This document shows positions 47,955-57,354 of a DNA stretch of 64,000 nucleotides, piece by piece. Location of the stretch: the NCBI GenBank assembly GCA_964518595.1, contig CAZFHA010000001.1:62001-126000 (forward strand). The letters run 5' to 3'. Position 1 is the first letter of the stretch; every line of letters begins with the position of its first letter. Under the pieces are notes generated by a model that was not told the origin of the DNA, ran no database searches, and worked only from the letters and a program-made list of their open reading frames with translations. Position numbers and translations under genes: made by a program. The stretch comes from CAZFHA01 sp964518595 (GTDB lineage Bacteria > Bacillota > Clostridia > Saccharofermentanales > Saccharofermentanaceae).

Positions 47955-50693
47955 TTATTCTTCCGAGGACTCAGTCTTATCTTTATTCTCTGCGGCCTTA
48001 TCCTTCGCTTTTCCTCGGGGCTTTCTAGGTGCAGGTTTAGTTTTGTTCTGAACCTCTTCCACTAACTGGTCAGCCTCAGCCACTACGGCTCGATCCGCTG
48101 AGCGGCCGCCACTCTCGCCACCGACCTTGCGGCGAATGGTAATCTCACCTTCCTGAGCATCCACAATAGCCACATCGCCACTGGAAATTACTTGATCCAG
48201 AAGAGCCTCTGAAAATTTGTCCTCCACCAAAGACTGAATGGTACGACGTAAGGGTCTGGCACCATACTGCGGATCATAGCCCTTTTGAGCTAGCAATTCT
48301 TTAGCCGCTGCCGTTACTTCCATGCCAATGCCCATATCAGAAATCCGCTTCGACAATTTATTAATCAGAAGATCCACAATCTCCAGTAAGGCACTACGAT
48401 TCAGCATTCTAAAGAAAATAATATCATCTACCCGGTTAATGAACTCCGGATTAAAAGCTTTCTTTAGTTCATCCATCACCAAAGCTTTGGCATCGGCGTA
48501 AGATTTTCCGCCATACAGCCTTTCATCAGAAGCTTCATCAATGGTAACAAAATTTTTGCCGGTTAATTCGTCGGTCTTAGTAGTAGGTAGGCTAAAGCCA
48601 ATCTTTCTTCCCGCCGAAGTCGTTAAGAGCCGAGCGCCGATGTTTGAGGTCATGATGATAATAGTATTTTTAAAATCAACCCTACGGCCTTGTCCGTCCG
48701 TCATATGACCATCATCTAAAATCTGAAGCAAGGCACCAAATATTTCCGGGTGAGCCTTTTCGATCTCATCAAACAATACCACCGAATAGGGTTTCCTTCT
48801 GACCTTTTCCGTTAGCTGTCCGCCTTCATCATAACCCACATAACCTGGGGGGGAACCAATCAACTTCGATACATCATGTTTTTCCATGTACTCCGACATG
48901 TCAACCCGAATCATCGAATTCTCATTGCCAAACATAACCTCAGCTAAGGCCCGCGCCAACTCAGTTTTACCCACACCGGTAGTTCCTAAGAAGATAAAAG
49001 AACCCGAGGGTCGATTAGGATCTTTAAGACCTAATCGGCTACGGCGAATAGCTTTTGCAATCGCCTTAACGGCCTCATCCTGACCAATAACCCGGCGGCG
49101 CAATTCTGTCTCTAAATTCTTCAGACGCTCCGCATCGCTCTCGTTGATCTTCGCTACCGGAATTCCCGTCCAGCTGGCCACAATATCGGCAATATCATCA
49201 GCGGTAAGAGAGTATGGATTGCTTTCATTTTCCCGATGAACCGCATCACGAAGTTCTCCCAAACGTTTTTCAATATCTAATTCTTCATCTCTGAGCTTTT
49301 GGGCAGTCTCAAAATCCTGCTGCTCAACAGCCTGCTGCTTCAGACGCACCAACTCATGAATCTGCTCACTCAAAAGCTTACTCTCAGCAGGCTCTTCCGT
49401 CTTACGTAGTCTGGCCTTAGAAGCGGCTTCATCAATTAGGTCAATGGCCTTGTCCGGTAAAAAACGGTCGGTAATATAGCGGCTGGATAAGATAACGGCA
49501 GCATCAATGGCAGCATCAGGAATTTTAATCTTATGGTGAGCCTCATACTTATCTTTGATACCCTTCAAAATTAGCACTGCATCAGAGGTGTTAGGCTCAT
49601 TCACCATAACCTGCTGGAAGCGTCTTTCTAAGGCTGAATCCTTTTCAATATGCTTTCTATACTCGTCTAAAGTGGTTGCACCAATGACTTGAAGCTCACC
49701 CCGGCTAAGCAGGGGTTTTAGAATATTGGCGGCATCCATAGCCCCCTCAGCGTTACCGGCACCAATAATGGTGTGCAGCTCATCAATAAATAAAATAACA
49801 TTCCCCGCATTTTGAGCTTCTTCCAAGCTTTTCTTTAGACGCTCCTCAAATTCACCGCGATATTTAGAACCGGCCAACATTGAAGCCAAGTCTAAGGATA
49901 GTAACCGCTTATCCCGAAGTAGATCCGGAACCGACTGGTCGACAATTTTCTGTGCCAAACCCTCGGCAATGGCAGTTTTACCCACCCCAGGCTCACCTAT
50001 GAGACAGGGATTATTCTTGGTGCGGCGCGCCAAAATCTGCATCACTCTGGCAATTTCTTCATCTCTGCCAATGATGGGGTCAAATTTATTTTCCCGGGCT
50101 AAGGCCGTAAGGTCTCGTGAAAAGTTATCAAGAGCCGAGGTCTTACCTTTGCCTCTTCGCTCCGCCTCATCGGCCAGGTTCTCATTCGCACCATTGTCTA
50201 AGGGCTGACCGTCCATGTCGGTATCCCCATCAGAGAAGTCTTCCCCATTACCGGTGTGCTTAAGCAGTCCCTTAATAACTTCATTACTGGATATACCTGC
50301 GGATGCCAGAATACGGTAGGCCGTACACTGTCCATCCTTCATAATTGCCATTAAGATGTGCTCCGGCTCGACAATCATCTGTCCGATTCGCTTAGCCAAG
50401 GCTTCCGCCAGGTAAATAATACGCTTGGTTCGGTTGGTACACATAGCAAAAAGCTCATTAGGGTTTACCGCCCGCTCAGTAAATTCACTGGGTTCTCTTC
50501 CGGCAATCTTGGCAATTTCTAAGAGTACATCTGTCTTTTCCAGACCATAATCTCTTAAAATGCGGCCTGCCATGCCGTCCCCTTCCAAAAGCGCAAATAA
50601 GATTTCTTCCGTCCCGATATAATCGAGACCAAATGCGGAGGAACACAAATGCGCTCTGTACAAGGTTTTAATCGTTCTCTCTGAAATATTCAT
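47955..50693 (-). CDS. clpC: ATP-dependent Clp protease ATP-binding subunit ClpC
   Basis: 912 aa AAA+ unfoldase that feeds ClpP. Domain order: double Clp N domain (about 1-145), a variable acidic linker, first AAA domain (Walker A GEPGVGKT), middle domain with a UVR motif (LKQQAVEQQDFETAQKLRDEE), second AAA domain (Walker A GTTGVGKT; VLFDEIEKAHPE), and the D2-small domain (PLRRTIQ). Odd points: an insertion of about 20 residues between KIGFSLP and LVMDELKKAF, and a C-terminal Lys/Glu-rich tail of about 30 residues not seen in Bacillus ClpC. Start ATG at 50693 (GGAGG upstream). Last gene of the ctsR operon; 37 bases after mcsB. Confidence 0.95.
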   Translation of the reverse strand: MNISERTIKTLYRAHLCSSAFGLDYIGTEEILFALLEGDGMAGRILRDYGLEKTDVLLEIAKIAGREPSEFTERAVNPNELFAMCTNRTKRIIYLAEALAKRIGQMIVEPEHILMAIMKDGQCTAYRILASAGISSNEVIKGLLKHTGNGEDFSDGDTDMDGQPLDNGANENLADEAERRGKGKTSALDNFSRDLTALARENKFDPIIGRDEEIARVMQILARRTKNNPCLIGEPGVGKTAIAEGLAQKIVDQSVPDLLRDKRLLSLDLASMLAGSKYRGEFEERLKKSLEEAQNAGNVILFIDELHTIIGAGNAEGAMDAANILKPLLSRGELQVIGATTLDEYRKHIEKDSALERRFQQVMVNEPNTSDAVLILKGIKDKYEAHHKIKIPDAAIDAAVILSSRYITDRFLPDKAIDLIDEAASKARLRKTEEPAESKLLSEQIHELVRLKQQAVEQQDFETAQKLRDEELDIEKRLGELRDAVHRENESNPYSLTADDIADIVASWTGIPVAKINESDAERLKNLETELRRRVIGQDEAVKAIAKAIRRSRLGLKDPNRPSGSFIFLGTTGVGKTELARALAEVMFGNENSMIRVDMSEYMEKHDVSKLIGSPPGYVGYDEGGQLTEKVRRKPYSVVLFDEIEKAHPEIFGALLQILDDGHMTDGQGRRVDFKNTIIIMTSNIGARLLTTSAGRKIGFSLPTTKTDELTGKNFVTIDEASDERLYGGKSYADAKALVMDELKKAFNPEFINRVDDIIFFRMLNRSALLEIVDLLINKLSKRISDMGIGMEVTAAAKELLAQKGYDPQYGARPLRRTIQSLVEDKFSEALLDQVISSGDVAIVDAQEGEITIRRKVGGESGGRSADRAVVAEADQLVEEVQNKTKPAPRKPRGKAKDKAAENKDKTESSEE

Positions 50694-50730
50694 AGAATCC
50701 TCCATTCCCGGCCATGCCGGAGTATAAAAT

Positions 50731-51804
50731 TTATTCTTCGGTTTTCTTCTTACGGCTAGTGCCGGTTTTTTTAACTTTAATAGGGGCTAAAAGGTCTCTT
50801 ATAACGGTAGCCCGTTCTATCCCCTGCTGGCTCTCACTTACTTCCTGCCCCAAAAGCTTTTGAATGCTGGCAGCGCCCACAGCAGCAGATAATTGGGCCA
50901 TCTGGCTTTCATCATGTTCTTTAAAAAAACCCAGAGCAATTCCCAGCCGCAAATCACTGATTCGCCTTCTGGCCTCACCTTCAGGCATGATTTTAGCAAA
51001 CTTAAGCTCTCCATAAGACCGATAAACCCGATCCTCCACTAGCTCAGGACTATTCTCATACCATTGCTGTCTTAAATTACGTTCCATAGTCATCACTTCA
51101 CGCACCATGCGCTGAAAGCCTTTAAGAATATCCTCTTCGGATATGCCTAAAGTGATCTGATTGGAAAGCTGATATACATTACCCTCAGCCTGGCTTCTCT
51201 CACCTAAATAGCCCCGTACGGTAAATCCAGCCTGTCCCAGACCCTCAACTAAATCACGCATTTTACCGCTCTGGGTGAGGAGTGGCAAATGTACCATAAC
51301 TGAGGCACGCATACCAGTACCCACATTAGAGGGACATGCCGTAAGAAAACCATAATGCTCACTGTAAGCAATGGGAAGCCGCTGCTCAAGAGCTATTGCT
51401 AAGGTTTCTGCCTTCTGATAAATATCTTCCAGAGAAAATCCCGCCGCCATCACTTGAATTCGCAAATGATCTTCTTCGTTGATAAGCATACTTTCAGACT
51501 CATCTTCAGAAATACACAGGCTCTGACCGGCTTCACCTTTAGTCATATCCTCGCTAACCAAATGCTTCTCCATCAAAGCGATTCGATCCGGTTCCGGTAA
51601 AAGTTCCATGTTCAAAGCAATAAACTTTCTGCCACTCTGCCTTTCATAATCCCGAAGAGCAGCTAAAATCTCTTCCCTTAAAGCAATGCGCTGAGCGGTT
51701 TTCAGTTTATGGGGAAAAGCCTGGTTCGAAAGATTTCTGGCCAAGCGGATACGACTGGAGATTACCACATCCCAATCTTGACCTTTCCCTAAATACCAAC
51801 TCAT
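50731..51804 (-). CDS. mcsB: Protein arginine kinase McsB
   Basis: 357 aa phosphagen-kinase-like protein arginine kinase, which marks proteins with phospho-arginine for ClpC-ClpP and inactivates CtsR. Seen: ISSRIRLARNL nucleotide contact near 15, GTGMRASVMVHLP and RGYLGERSQAEGNVYQLSNQITLG in the catalytic domain, and RRRISDLRLGIALG before the C-terminal part. The longer frame adds 11 codons lying in mcsA; AAGGAGA precedes the ATG at 51804, which is one base from the mcsA stop, so the two are coupled. Confidence 0.95.
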   Translation of the reverse strand: MSWYLGKGQDWDVVISSRIRLARNLSNQAFPHKLKTAQRIALREEILAALRDYERQSGRKFIALNMELLPEPDRIALMEKHLVSEDMTKGEAGQSLCISEDESESMLINEEDHLRIQVMAAGFSLEDIYQKAETLAIALEQRLPIAYSEHYGFLTACPSNVGTGMRASVMVHLPLLTQSGKMRDLVEGLGQAGFTVRGYLGERSQAEGNVYQLSNQITLGISEEDILKGFQRMVREVMTMERNLRQQWYENSPELVEDRVYRSYGELKFAKIMPEGEARRRISDLRLGIALGFFKEHDESQMAQLSAAVGAASIQKLLGQEVSESQQGIERATVIRDLLAPIKVKKTGTSRKKKTEE

Positions 51805-51805
51805 A

Positions 51806-52390
51806 TTATGTCTCCTTCTCCAAACCAGCAATCTCATCCCGAAGCTCTGCAGCTAATCGGTAGTTTTCTTCTTTCACAGCGGCAGCCAACTGGACTTTCT
51901 TCAATTCTATCAACTGCTTCTTCTGCTCAGCTTCCAATTGGATTAAATTTTCGGTTTCCTTGGCTTTGCTGGCCTTATTCACTGGCAGTCTCTCTGGCGG
52001 TGTGGAAAGTTGGGCTAATTTTCGACCCACATGCCGTTGTCCCACTTGCGTCCTTAGTAAAAGCGGCTCAAGCTCTCTACTTAGGCTGTGGTAACAGTCA
52101 GGGCAACCCAGAAGCCCTGTCTTCTTAAACTCTGCAAAGGTTGTGTTACAAGTACTACAAGTAGTCTCACTCTGGGATGCGGCACTCAGCTCCTGGGCAT
52201 TCTTAAACATGGCACCCATTTCTAGAAATGGATTCGATACTAACTTGCCTGGATTTCCCAGTTTCGGTACGGCTATTCCAAGCTCTCTAGCGCAAATCTC
52301 GCATAAAAACAAATTCTGCGGCTTCTTACCGGCAATTTGTTGCAGCACCTGAATGTTTGCTTCTCTCTGGTTACATCGTTGGCATTTCAT
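51806..52390 (-). CDS. mcsA: McsA, activator of McsB
   Basis: 194 aa. Two zinc-finger modules (MKCQRCNQ...CEICA and CSTCN...CPDC) and a C-terminal UVR-type helix (KKVQLAAAVKEENYRLAAELRDEIAGLE). Binds and activates McsB and helps release CtsR from DNA under stress. It lies 15 bases after ctsR, in the standard operon order. The central residues (about 60-90) are more variable than in bacilli. Confidence 0.93.
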   Translation of the reverse strand: MKCQRCNQREANIQVLQQIAGKKPQNLFLCEICARELGIAVPKLGNPGKLVSNPFLEMGAMFKNAQELSAASQSETTCSTCNTTFAEFKKTGLLGCPDCYHSLSRELEPLLLRTQVGQRHVGRKLAQLSTPPERLPVNKASKAKETENLIQLEAEQKKQLIELKKVQLAAAVKEENYRLAAELRDEIAGLEKET

Positions 52391-52405
52391 ACTTTATTCC
52401 CTCTC

Positions 52406-52876
52406 TCAAAAATTCTCTGGAGTGAGAAGGTTAATAAGCAAGTTCTTAAAAATATCCATCCTCACTAAAGGTTTCTTATCTGGTTCAATCCTAGCCAAGG
52501 CTTTTTCAGAAATCGCTGATTTAATCAACCTGGCTATTTTATAATCAATAATCTTATAATCGACAAAATTTTGCAAGTAGACCTCGGCTTGATGATTAGA
52601 CAAATCCTCGCTGAGAGAATTGATGGTATGCATCAAATATTCCGCCTCAGAGGCCTGCTTAATCCGGGCGATGCGAATCTGACCGCCACCACCACGCCTA
52701 CTCTCCACTACATAGCCTTGTCCATTGGTAAAACGCGTAGACAGTACATAGGTTATCTGCGAAGGGACGCAGTTGACCTGCTCAGCCAGTTCACTCCGGC
52801 TGATAACCGCTGCTCCATTATTTGCATCAATCATTTCTTTGATTAGAATCTCAATTATGTCACTTAATCTGGCCAT
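52406..52876 (-). CDS. ctsR: CtsR, repressor of class III stress genes
   Basis: 156 aa. N-terminal winged helix-turn-helix (SDIIEILIKEMIDANNGAAVISRSELAEQVNCVPSQITYVL) with the glycine-rich wing SRRGGGGQIRI, whose arginines contact DNA and are McsB targets. C-terminal dimerisation domain follows. It binds the tandem heptad just upstream (52933-52950) and so controls its own operon. AAGGAG precedes the ATG. Confidence 0.95.
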   Translation of the reverse strand: MARLSDIIEILIKEMIDANNGAAVISRSELAEQVNCVPSQITYVLSTRFTNGQGYVVESRRGGGGQIRIARIKQASEAEYLMHTINSLSEDLSNHQAEVYLQNFVDYKIIDYKIARLIKSAISEKALARIEPDKKPLVRMDIFKNLLINLLTPENF

Positions 52877-52932
52877 TTTGTCTCCTTCCCATATTCGCTC
52901 TCATTTTTTGTTTCGCAGGTTACGGTTCTGAC

Positions 52933-52950
52933 TTTGACTTTCTTTGACCT
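52933..52950 (-). promoter_or_regulatory. CtsR operator
   Basis: On the minus strand AGGTCAAAGAAAGTCAAA: two direct GTCAAA heptads with a 3-base spacer, a near-perfect match to the known CtsR consensus (GGTCAAA-NAN-GGTCAAA). It lies just downstream of the -10 box, where bound CtsR would block initiation. Confidence 0.9.
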
Positions 52951-52959
52951 ACTAATTCA

Positions 52960-52987
52960 ATTATATCGACTCTCAAAAATAAATCAA
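52960..52987 (-). promoter_or_regulatory. Sigma-A promoter of the ctsR operon
   Basis: Minus strand: TTGATT (52982-52987), 16-base spacer, TATAAT (52960-52965). The CtsR operator begins 10 bases after the -10 box. Confidence 0.8.
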
Positions 52988-53041
52988 GTCTCCCACATGA
53001 ATAATTTGTGAATAAAATTCGTTTCTGCAATTAAATTATCT

Positions 53042-53071
53042 TTGACTTTCAAATCACTTCTCAGGTAGACT
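53042..53071 (+). promoter_or_regulatory. Possible promoter of the M20 amidohydrolase operon
   Basis: TTGACT (53042-53047), 18-base spacer, TAGACT (53066-53071). The TTTGACTTTC at the -35 resembles a CtsR half-site; it lacks the second heptad. Confidence 0.4.
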
Positions 53072-53114
53072 ATAGGTAAAAAGATAATTTATCCGTGAAA
53101 GAGAGGAAAATACT

Positions 53115-54338
53115 ATGGCAATTACCTTAGCTGCAGCCACTTCTTTGCAAGAAGAGATCATCCATATGCGTCGTCATATTCATCAACTTGCAGAAACAGG
53201 CATGGATCTACCCCAAACCTCTGCCTATGTTTTCGAAAGACTGTCCGCCTTTGGCTATACCCCAACTTATGTGGCTGGAAGCGGCGTCACAGCTATTGTT
53301 GGTAAGGCAACTCCCGGGAGCAAAACCATTCTACTGCGTGCGGATATGGATGCTTTACCAACACCAGAGCAGACGGATGTAGACTATAAATCAGAGAATG
53401 GTAACATGCACGCCTGTGGTCACGATCTTCACACAGCCATGCTTTTAGGTGCCGCCAAATTACTCAAAGAGCAGGAAGATGCTCTAGCCGGAACTGTCAA
53501 ATTGATGTTCCAACCGGCTGAAGAAACCCTACAGGGAGCTAAGGCCATGGTGGAAGCCGGAATCCTCGAGAATCCTAAGGTAGATGCTGCCATTATGTTT
53601 CATGTCTTTGCCAGTATACCTATCCCCGCAGGACAATTTATTTTCCTTCCCTCAGGCCCGGTAAGTTCGGCTTCCGACTGGTTTGAGATCCACATTCAAG
53701 GTCAAGGCGGCCATGGGAGTATGCCTGAGACAACCGTTGATCCCTTAAACGTTGCTGCCCATACTCATATTGCACTTCAGGCTATCAACAGTCGAGAAAT
53801 ACCTTCAGGAGCAAATGCCGTTCTTACTGTAGGTGAAATGCATGGCGGAACCACAAGTAATGTTATTCCCGATTCTGCCTATCTCAAGGGCACTATTCGC
53901 ACTTTTGATACCAAAATTCAGGAATTAATCCACCAACGCATTCCCCAGATCAGCCAAGGTATTGCCAGCAGCTTCCGGGCGCAGGCTGAAACCAACATTA
54001 GAATTGGCTGCCCCTCTGTGATAAATGATGCCGCCTTATTGCAAAGCATAAAAACTATTTTGAGGGATAGCTTTGGCAGTGAAAAAATTCTGGATTCTGC
54101 CCAGCTCGGTATGGAAAAAATGTCTGGTTCCGAAGATTTTTCCTTCGTAAGTCAAAAAGTTCCTAGTCTCATGATGGCAATTTCGGCCGGCAACAGTGCA
54201 GAAAATCCCATTTATCAATATCCTCAGCATCACCCTAAGGTTCAATTTGATGAAGAAGTGCTCTGGCAAGGAGCAGCGGCCTATGCGATTGCCGCTGAAA
54301 ACTGGCTAGCTACCGCTGCCCCTGGAAAAGCATTGTAA
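53115..54338 (+). CDS. M20 family amidohydrolase (IAA-amino acid hydrolase-like)
   Basis: 407 aa metal-dependent amidohydrolase of the M20D group: RADMDALPTPE near 75, HACGHDLHTAMLLGAA with the metal-binding residues, FQPAEETLQGAKAMVE with the catalytic Glu pair, HVFASIPIPAG, the dimerisation lid beginning IQGQGGHGSMPE, and the late SEDFSFVSQKVP. Relatives remove acyl or amino acid groups from N-acyl amino acids or short peptides. GAGAGGAAAA precedes the ATG. It heads a three-gene operon with two membrane proteins, which probably import its substrate. Confidence 0.88.
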   Translation: MAITLAAATSLQEEIIHMRRHIHQLAETGMDLPQTSAYVFERLSAFGYTPTYVAGSGVTAIVGKATPGSKTILLRADMDALPTPEQTDVDYKSENGNMHACGHDLHTAMLLGAAKLLKEQEDALAGTVKLMFQPAEETLQGAKAMVEAGILENPKVDAAIMFHVFASIPIPAGQFIFLPSGPVSSASDWFEIHIQGQGGHGSMPETTVDPLNVAAHTHIALQAINSREIPSGANAVLTVGEMHGGTTSNVIPDSAYLKGTIRTFDTKIQELIHQRIPQISQGIASSFRAQAETNIRIGCPSVINDAALLQSIKTILRDSFGSEKILDSAQLGMEKMSGSEDFSFVSQKVPSLMMAISAGNSAENPIYQYPQHHPKVQFDEEVLWQGAAAYAIAAENWLATAAPGKAL

Positions 54339-54349
54339 GGAGAGATAAA

Positions 54350-55072
54350 ATGAATTTTTTTACCATTGCCAACAGCCCATTACTTTTCATTTTAGTAATT
54401 ATTGGGCTACTGATTATTTTAGCCTATTCCGTAATTTTCCTGATAAAAGGTTATCGCCGCTGCTTAGAATTAGGTATATCCAAGAGCGGTGTAAATAACG
54501 TAATTCGTTCCAGCTTGGCTTTCTCCTTTGTGCCTAGCCTTTCAATCGTTGTGGGCTTCTTTGCCTTAGCAGCAGCACTAGGAACTCCATGGCCCTGGTG
54601 GCGCTTGTCCATTCTCGGTTCTGTCATTTATGAAACCATGGCAGCCTCTACGGCAGCATCTGGAATGGGATATGCTGATCTGCACGCCATGTCAGAATCA
54701 AATGATCCTCGGGTTTTCGGAGCCGTTATGTTAGTAATGACTTTAGGTATCATTGCTGGTCTGGTCTTTGTACTCATTCCATTTGGAAAGAAACTTACTA
54801 CTGGTTTGATAACCTCTTCATCAACAGAGAATACCTGGAAAGTTGTTCGCAACAGCTGCTTCATGCTTACTCTAGCGGCGGTATTTCTTCCTATTATGGT
54901 GCTAAGCGATCCGGTAAATCTGGCCACCCTATTGACCAGTGCAGCTATAACCATTTTATTAGCCTTTCTAGCCAAAAAACTTAAGGCAGCTTGGCTTAAT
55001 AATTTTATTTTAGCTTTCAGCTTAATTTTATCAATGGCTGCAGCTTTGCTGTGGAAATCTTTATTGGTATAA
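54350..55072 (+). CDS. DUF5058 family membrane protein
   Basis: 240 aa, about six hydrophobic helices; the start FTIANSPLLFILVIIGLLIILAYSVIFLIKGYRRCLELGIS is characteristic of DUF5058, and conserved polar motifs such as SLSIVVGFFALAAALGTPWPWWRLSILGS lie in mid-protein. Repeated companions of M20 peptidases, these proteins are suspected transporter components, but no activity is established. AAGGAGA precedes the ATG; 11 bases from the amidohydrolase. Confidence 0.8.
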   Translation: MNFFTIANSPLLFILVIIGLLIILAYSVIFLIKGYRRCLELGISKSGVNNVIRSSLAFSFVPSLSIVVGFFALAAALGTPWPWWRLSILGSVIYETMAASTAASGMGYADLHAMSESNDPRVFGAVMLVMTLGIIAGLVFVLIPFGKKLTTGLITSSSTENTWKVVRNSCFMLTLAAVFLPIMVLSDPVNLATLLTSAAITILLAFLAKKLKAAWLNNFILAFSLILSMAAALLWKSLLV

Positions 55073-55087
55073 AAGAAAGGAATTTTC

Positions 55088-55846
55088 ATGGAAAAAACAT
55101 CGAAAACCAAAGCTGTTAAAGAAAAGCCCGTTCTTAGTCCCTATTTAAACTGGGTGCATCGATTTGGACGTATTGGTCTAATTGTGTTGGTTCTTTATAT
55201 GATTGCTATCCCAATTATCCTTTGTACTGTTTATAATGCCTTTCCACCTTTAGACAGCTTTATTAAAGGCGGAATTGGAGTTTGGGCTATGTTTGTGCCT
55301 TTAACCATATCTGAATGTATTAGTTATTCTCCACTTCTGGGTTCCTCTTCCTACTTGGCTTTTTTAACCGGTAATGTACTAAACCTTAAACTTCCGGCAG
55401 CACTTAATGCCGCCAAACTTACAAATACAGAAGTCACAACGGAGGAAGGTGACGCTATAGCCATGGTTGCTGTAGCATCCAGCAGTATCTTAACAATTAT
55501 TGTCATTGCCATCGGGGTTGTTCTCTTAGTACCACTGCGCCCTGTACTTGATTTACCCCAAGTAAAAACAGCTACAGCCTACATGCTACCAGCTCTATTT
55601 GGTAGTCTCTTTATCGGCCTTCTAGGCAAGGATAGTGGAAAACATATTATCCGGGGAAAGCTCCTCATACCAATTATCCCAACGTTAATCATTTTTGCCT
55701 TAACCGTGTTTGGAGTCATTCGATCAGGTTTTGAAGGTATTGCTATTCTAGTTATGCTACCAATAACAATGCTCTGTGCTTGGATTCTTTATCGCAAGGG
55801 ACTGGTTAAGGTCGAAGCAAAATCAGCTTCAAAAGAAGAAGCCTAA
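55088..55846 (+). CDS. Membrane protein partner of DUF5058
   Basis: 252 aa, about six helices, with a lysine-rich N-terminus and C-terminus. No named family recognised with certainty. The GGIGVWAMFVPLTISECISYSPLLGSSSYLAFLTGNVLNLKLPAA segment in mid-protein is well ordered and polar enough to line a pathway. It is 15 bases after the DUF5058 gene and matches it in size, suggesting a two-subunit transporter for the M20 substrate. AAAGGAA precedes the ATG. Confidence 0.75.
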   Translation: MEKTSKTKAVKEKPVLSPYLNWVHRFGRIGLIVLVLYMIAIPIILCTVYNAFPPLDSFIKGGIGVWAMFVPLTISECISYSPLLGSSSYLAFLTGNVLNLKLPAALNAAKLTNTEVTTEEGDAIAMVAVASSSILTIIVIAIGVVLLVPLRPVLDLPQVKTATAYMLPALFGSLFIGLLGKDSGKHIIRGKLLIPIIPTLIIFALTVFGVIRSGFEGIAILVMLPITMLCAWILYRKGLVKVEAKSASKEEA

Positions 55847-55870
55847 AATAAAATTTTACTTACACACAAA

Positions 55871-55908
55871 AAATCCTCGAGATTTACTTTTCTCGAGGAT
55901 TTTATTTT
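55871..55908. terminator. Bidirectional-type terminator
   Basis: AAATCCTCGAG pairs perfectly with CTCGAGGATTT (55892-55902), followed by TATTTTGT on the plus strand and preceded by an A-run, so it also gives a T-run on the minus strand. It ends the M20 operon and probably the convergent rpoB-rpoC-P60 transcript. Confidence 0.88.
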
Positions 55909-56001
55909 GTAATGAAATACTGGTGACAGAACTAATAAATATTGGGGCAGAGCCTACATTATAATGATGCGAAGTAAAACTCTTGCTACCAAAAGACCCC
56001 T

Positions 56002-57330
56002 TTATTGGATAACTCTGCGAATTGAAATAATCGGCAACATATCAACACTGCCATAGACTACTTGACCAAGTCTGGAAGAGGCATGGATAACCTGACCACC
56101 ACCAACATAAATACCGGCATGTTCAGAAGTACTGCCATTACCGTCTGTATCCCAAAGAAGAATATCGCCAGCTACCAAGTCAGCATAACTAACACCAACA
56201 CCAGAGGATAATAGGGAATTGGTCTGATGTGGCAGACTGTACCCTGTTACCTGACGATAAGCGTAAACAACCAACCCAGAACAGTCCACACCGCCTCTTG
56301 TCTCACCGGCCCAAACATAAGGGACGCCAAGGAGAGACTGACAGACACTAACAATACTTTCACCGTTAACACCGGTAATTGTGGGTAATGAAGCCACATT
56401 CCCTGTAGAACCACCCTTACTGCTCTTTGAAGCAGATCGGACAGCCGCAGCCGGTTTAGGCGTGGGCGTAGGAGTTGGGGTTGGAGTAGCAGGTGGGGTA
56501 GTTGAGGTATAGGACATATAAACGTAGCCTACAAGTCCACCTGGGGTCTTAACCTTATACCACTTATCAGAAACAGCTAAGCATTGTAGCTGCGTCTCAG
56601 CATTTAAGGTAGCTAGAACTTCACTACTAGTATTGGCTTGAGCACGTAATTTTAGATCAGCGGTTGTCGTCCATACAGTACGGTCGATATCAATAAAAAC
56701 CATCTCATAAGACAGACAATATGTCGGAACAAAGCCTTCGATACCGTCCTCAGTTCTGATCTTCGACCAAGTATCACCAATGCCGATCCGAGTAACGGCT
56801 TTACCCATGCTAATTGAAGACACTGTTTCAGAACTCATGATCGGTTCTTTCTTTATGATGGTGTCAGCCGTCTTAATGTAGTAGGTCGTATCATCAGATA
56901 GAAAAACACTGGGGTCGATAATCTCCACCGGAATGTTATCTTCATCTGTATGGCTCACAATAGTAGCTGTAACCACATTATTATAAGAGCTTGGCTTATT
57001 GTCTGAATTGGTTGCTTCTAAAGTCTGCCCAGCACCTAACTGAACTAAGCCTGAATCATCAACCTTACCGTCTTCACCAGTTCCTGCTTCGGCGGTAGTG
57101 TCTGCTACTTCGGCTGTTGGCTTCTTAGCATAATCTTCCACCAAAACCCCGTCCTGGCTAGGATCATAAGGATAGGTAGCCGCATAGGCGCGGTTCACCA
57201 GAATATAAGCGGGTGCACCGTTTCGGATACCAATTGGCAATAAAAGAACAGGCAACGCGACCATTGCACTAATAGCAATGGTCAACGCTGCCGTAAATTT
57301 TCTACGTTTCCACGTGAAATGAATACCCAT
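56002..57330 (-). CDS. SH3-domain NlpC/P60 cell-wall hydrolase
   Basis: 442 aa. N-terminal membrane helix or uncleaved signal (about 14-40), a long low-complexity region, two SH3b-type domains (around 145-200 and 210-275), a Thr/Pro linker (TPTPTPTPTPKP), and a C-terminal NlpC/P60 domain: GVPYVWAGETRGGVDCSGLVVYAYRQ holds the catalytic Cys, EHAGIYVGGGQVIHAS the His. It cleaves peptidoglycan stem peptides (D,L-endopeptidase type). 24 bases after rpoC on the same strand with AGGAGG at the start, an unusual neighbour for rpoC, which may tie its expression to growth. Confidence 0.9.
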   Translation of the reverse strand: MGIHFTWKRRKFTAALTIAISAMVALPVLLLPIGIRNGAPAYILVNRAYAATYPYDPSQDGVLVEDYAKKPTAEVADTTAEAGTGEDGKVDDSGLVQLGAGQTLEATNSDNKPSSYNNVVTATIVSHTDEDNIPVEIIDPSVFLSDDTTYYIKTADTIIKKEPIMSSETVSSISMGKAVTRIGIGDTWSKIRTEDGIEGFVPTYCLSYEMVFIDIDRTVWTTTADLKLRAQANTSSEVLATLNAETQLQCLAVSDKWYKVKTPGGLVGYVYMSYTSTTPPATPTPTPTPTPKPAAAVRSASKSSKGGSTGNVASLPTITGVNGESIVSVCQSLLGVPYVWAGETRGGVDCSGLVVYAYRQVTGYSLPHQTNSLLSSGVGVSYADLVAGDILLWDTDGNGSTSEHAGIYVGGGQVIHASSRLGQVVYGSVDMLPIISIRRVIQ

Positions 57331-57354
57331 TAAACCTCCTGCAAATCTGCCGGA

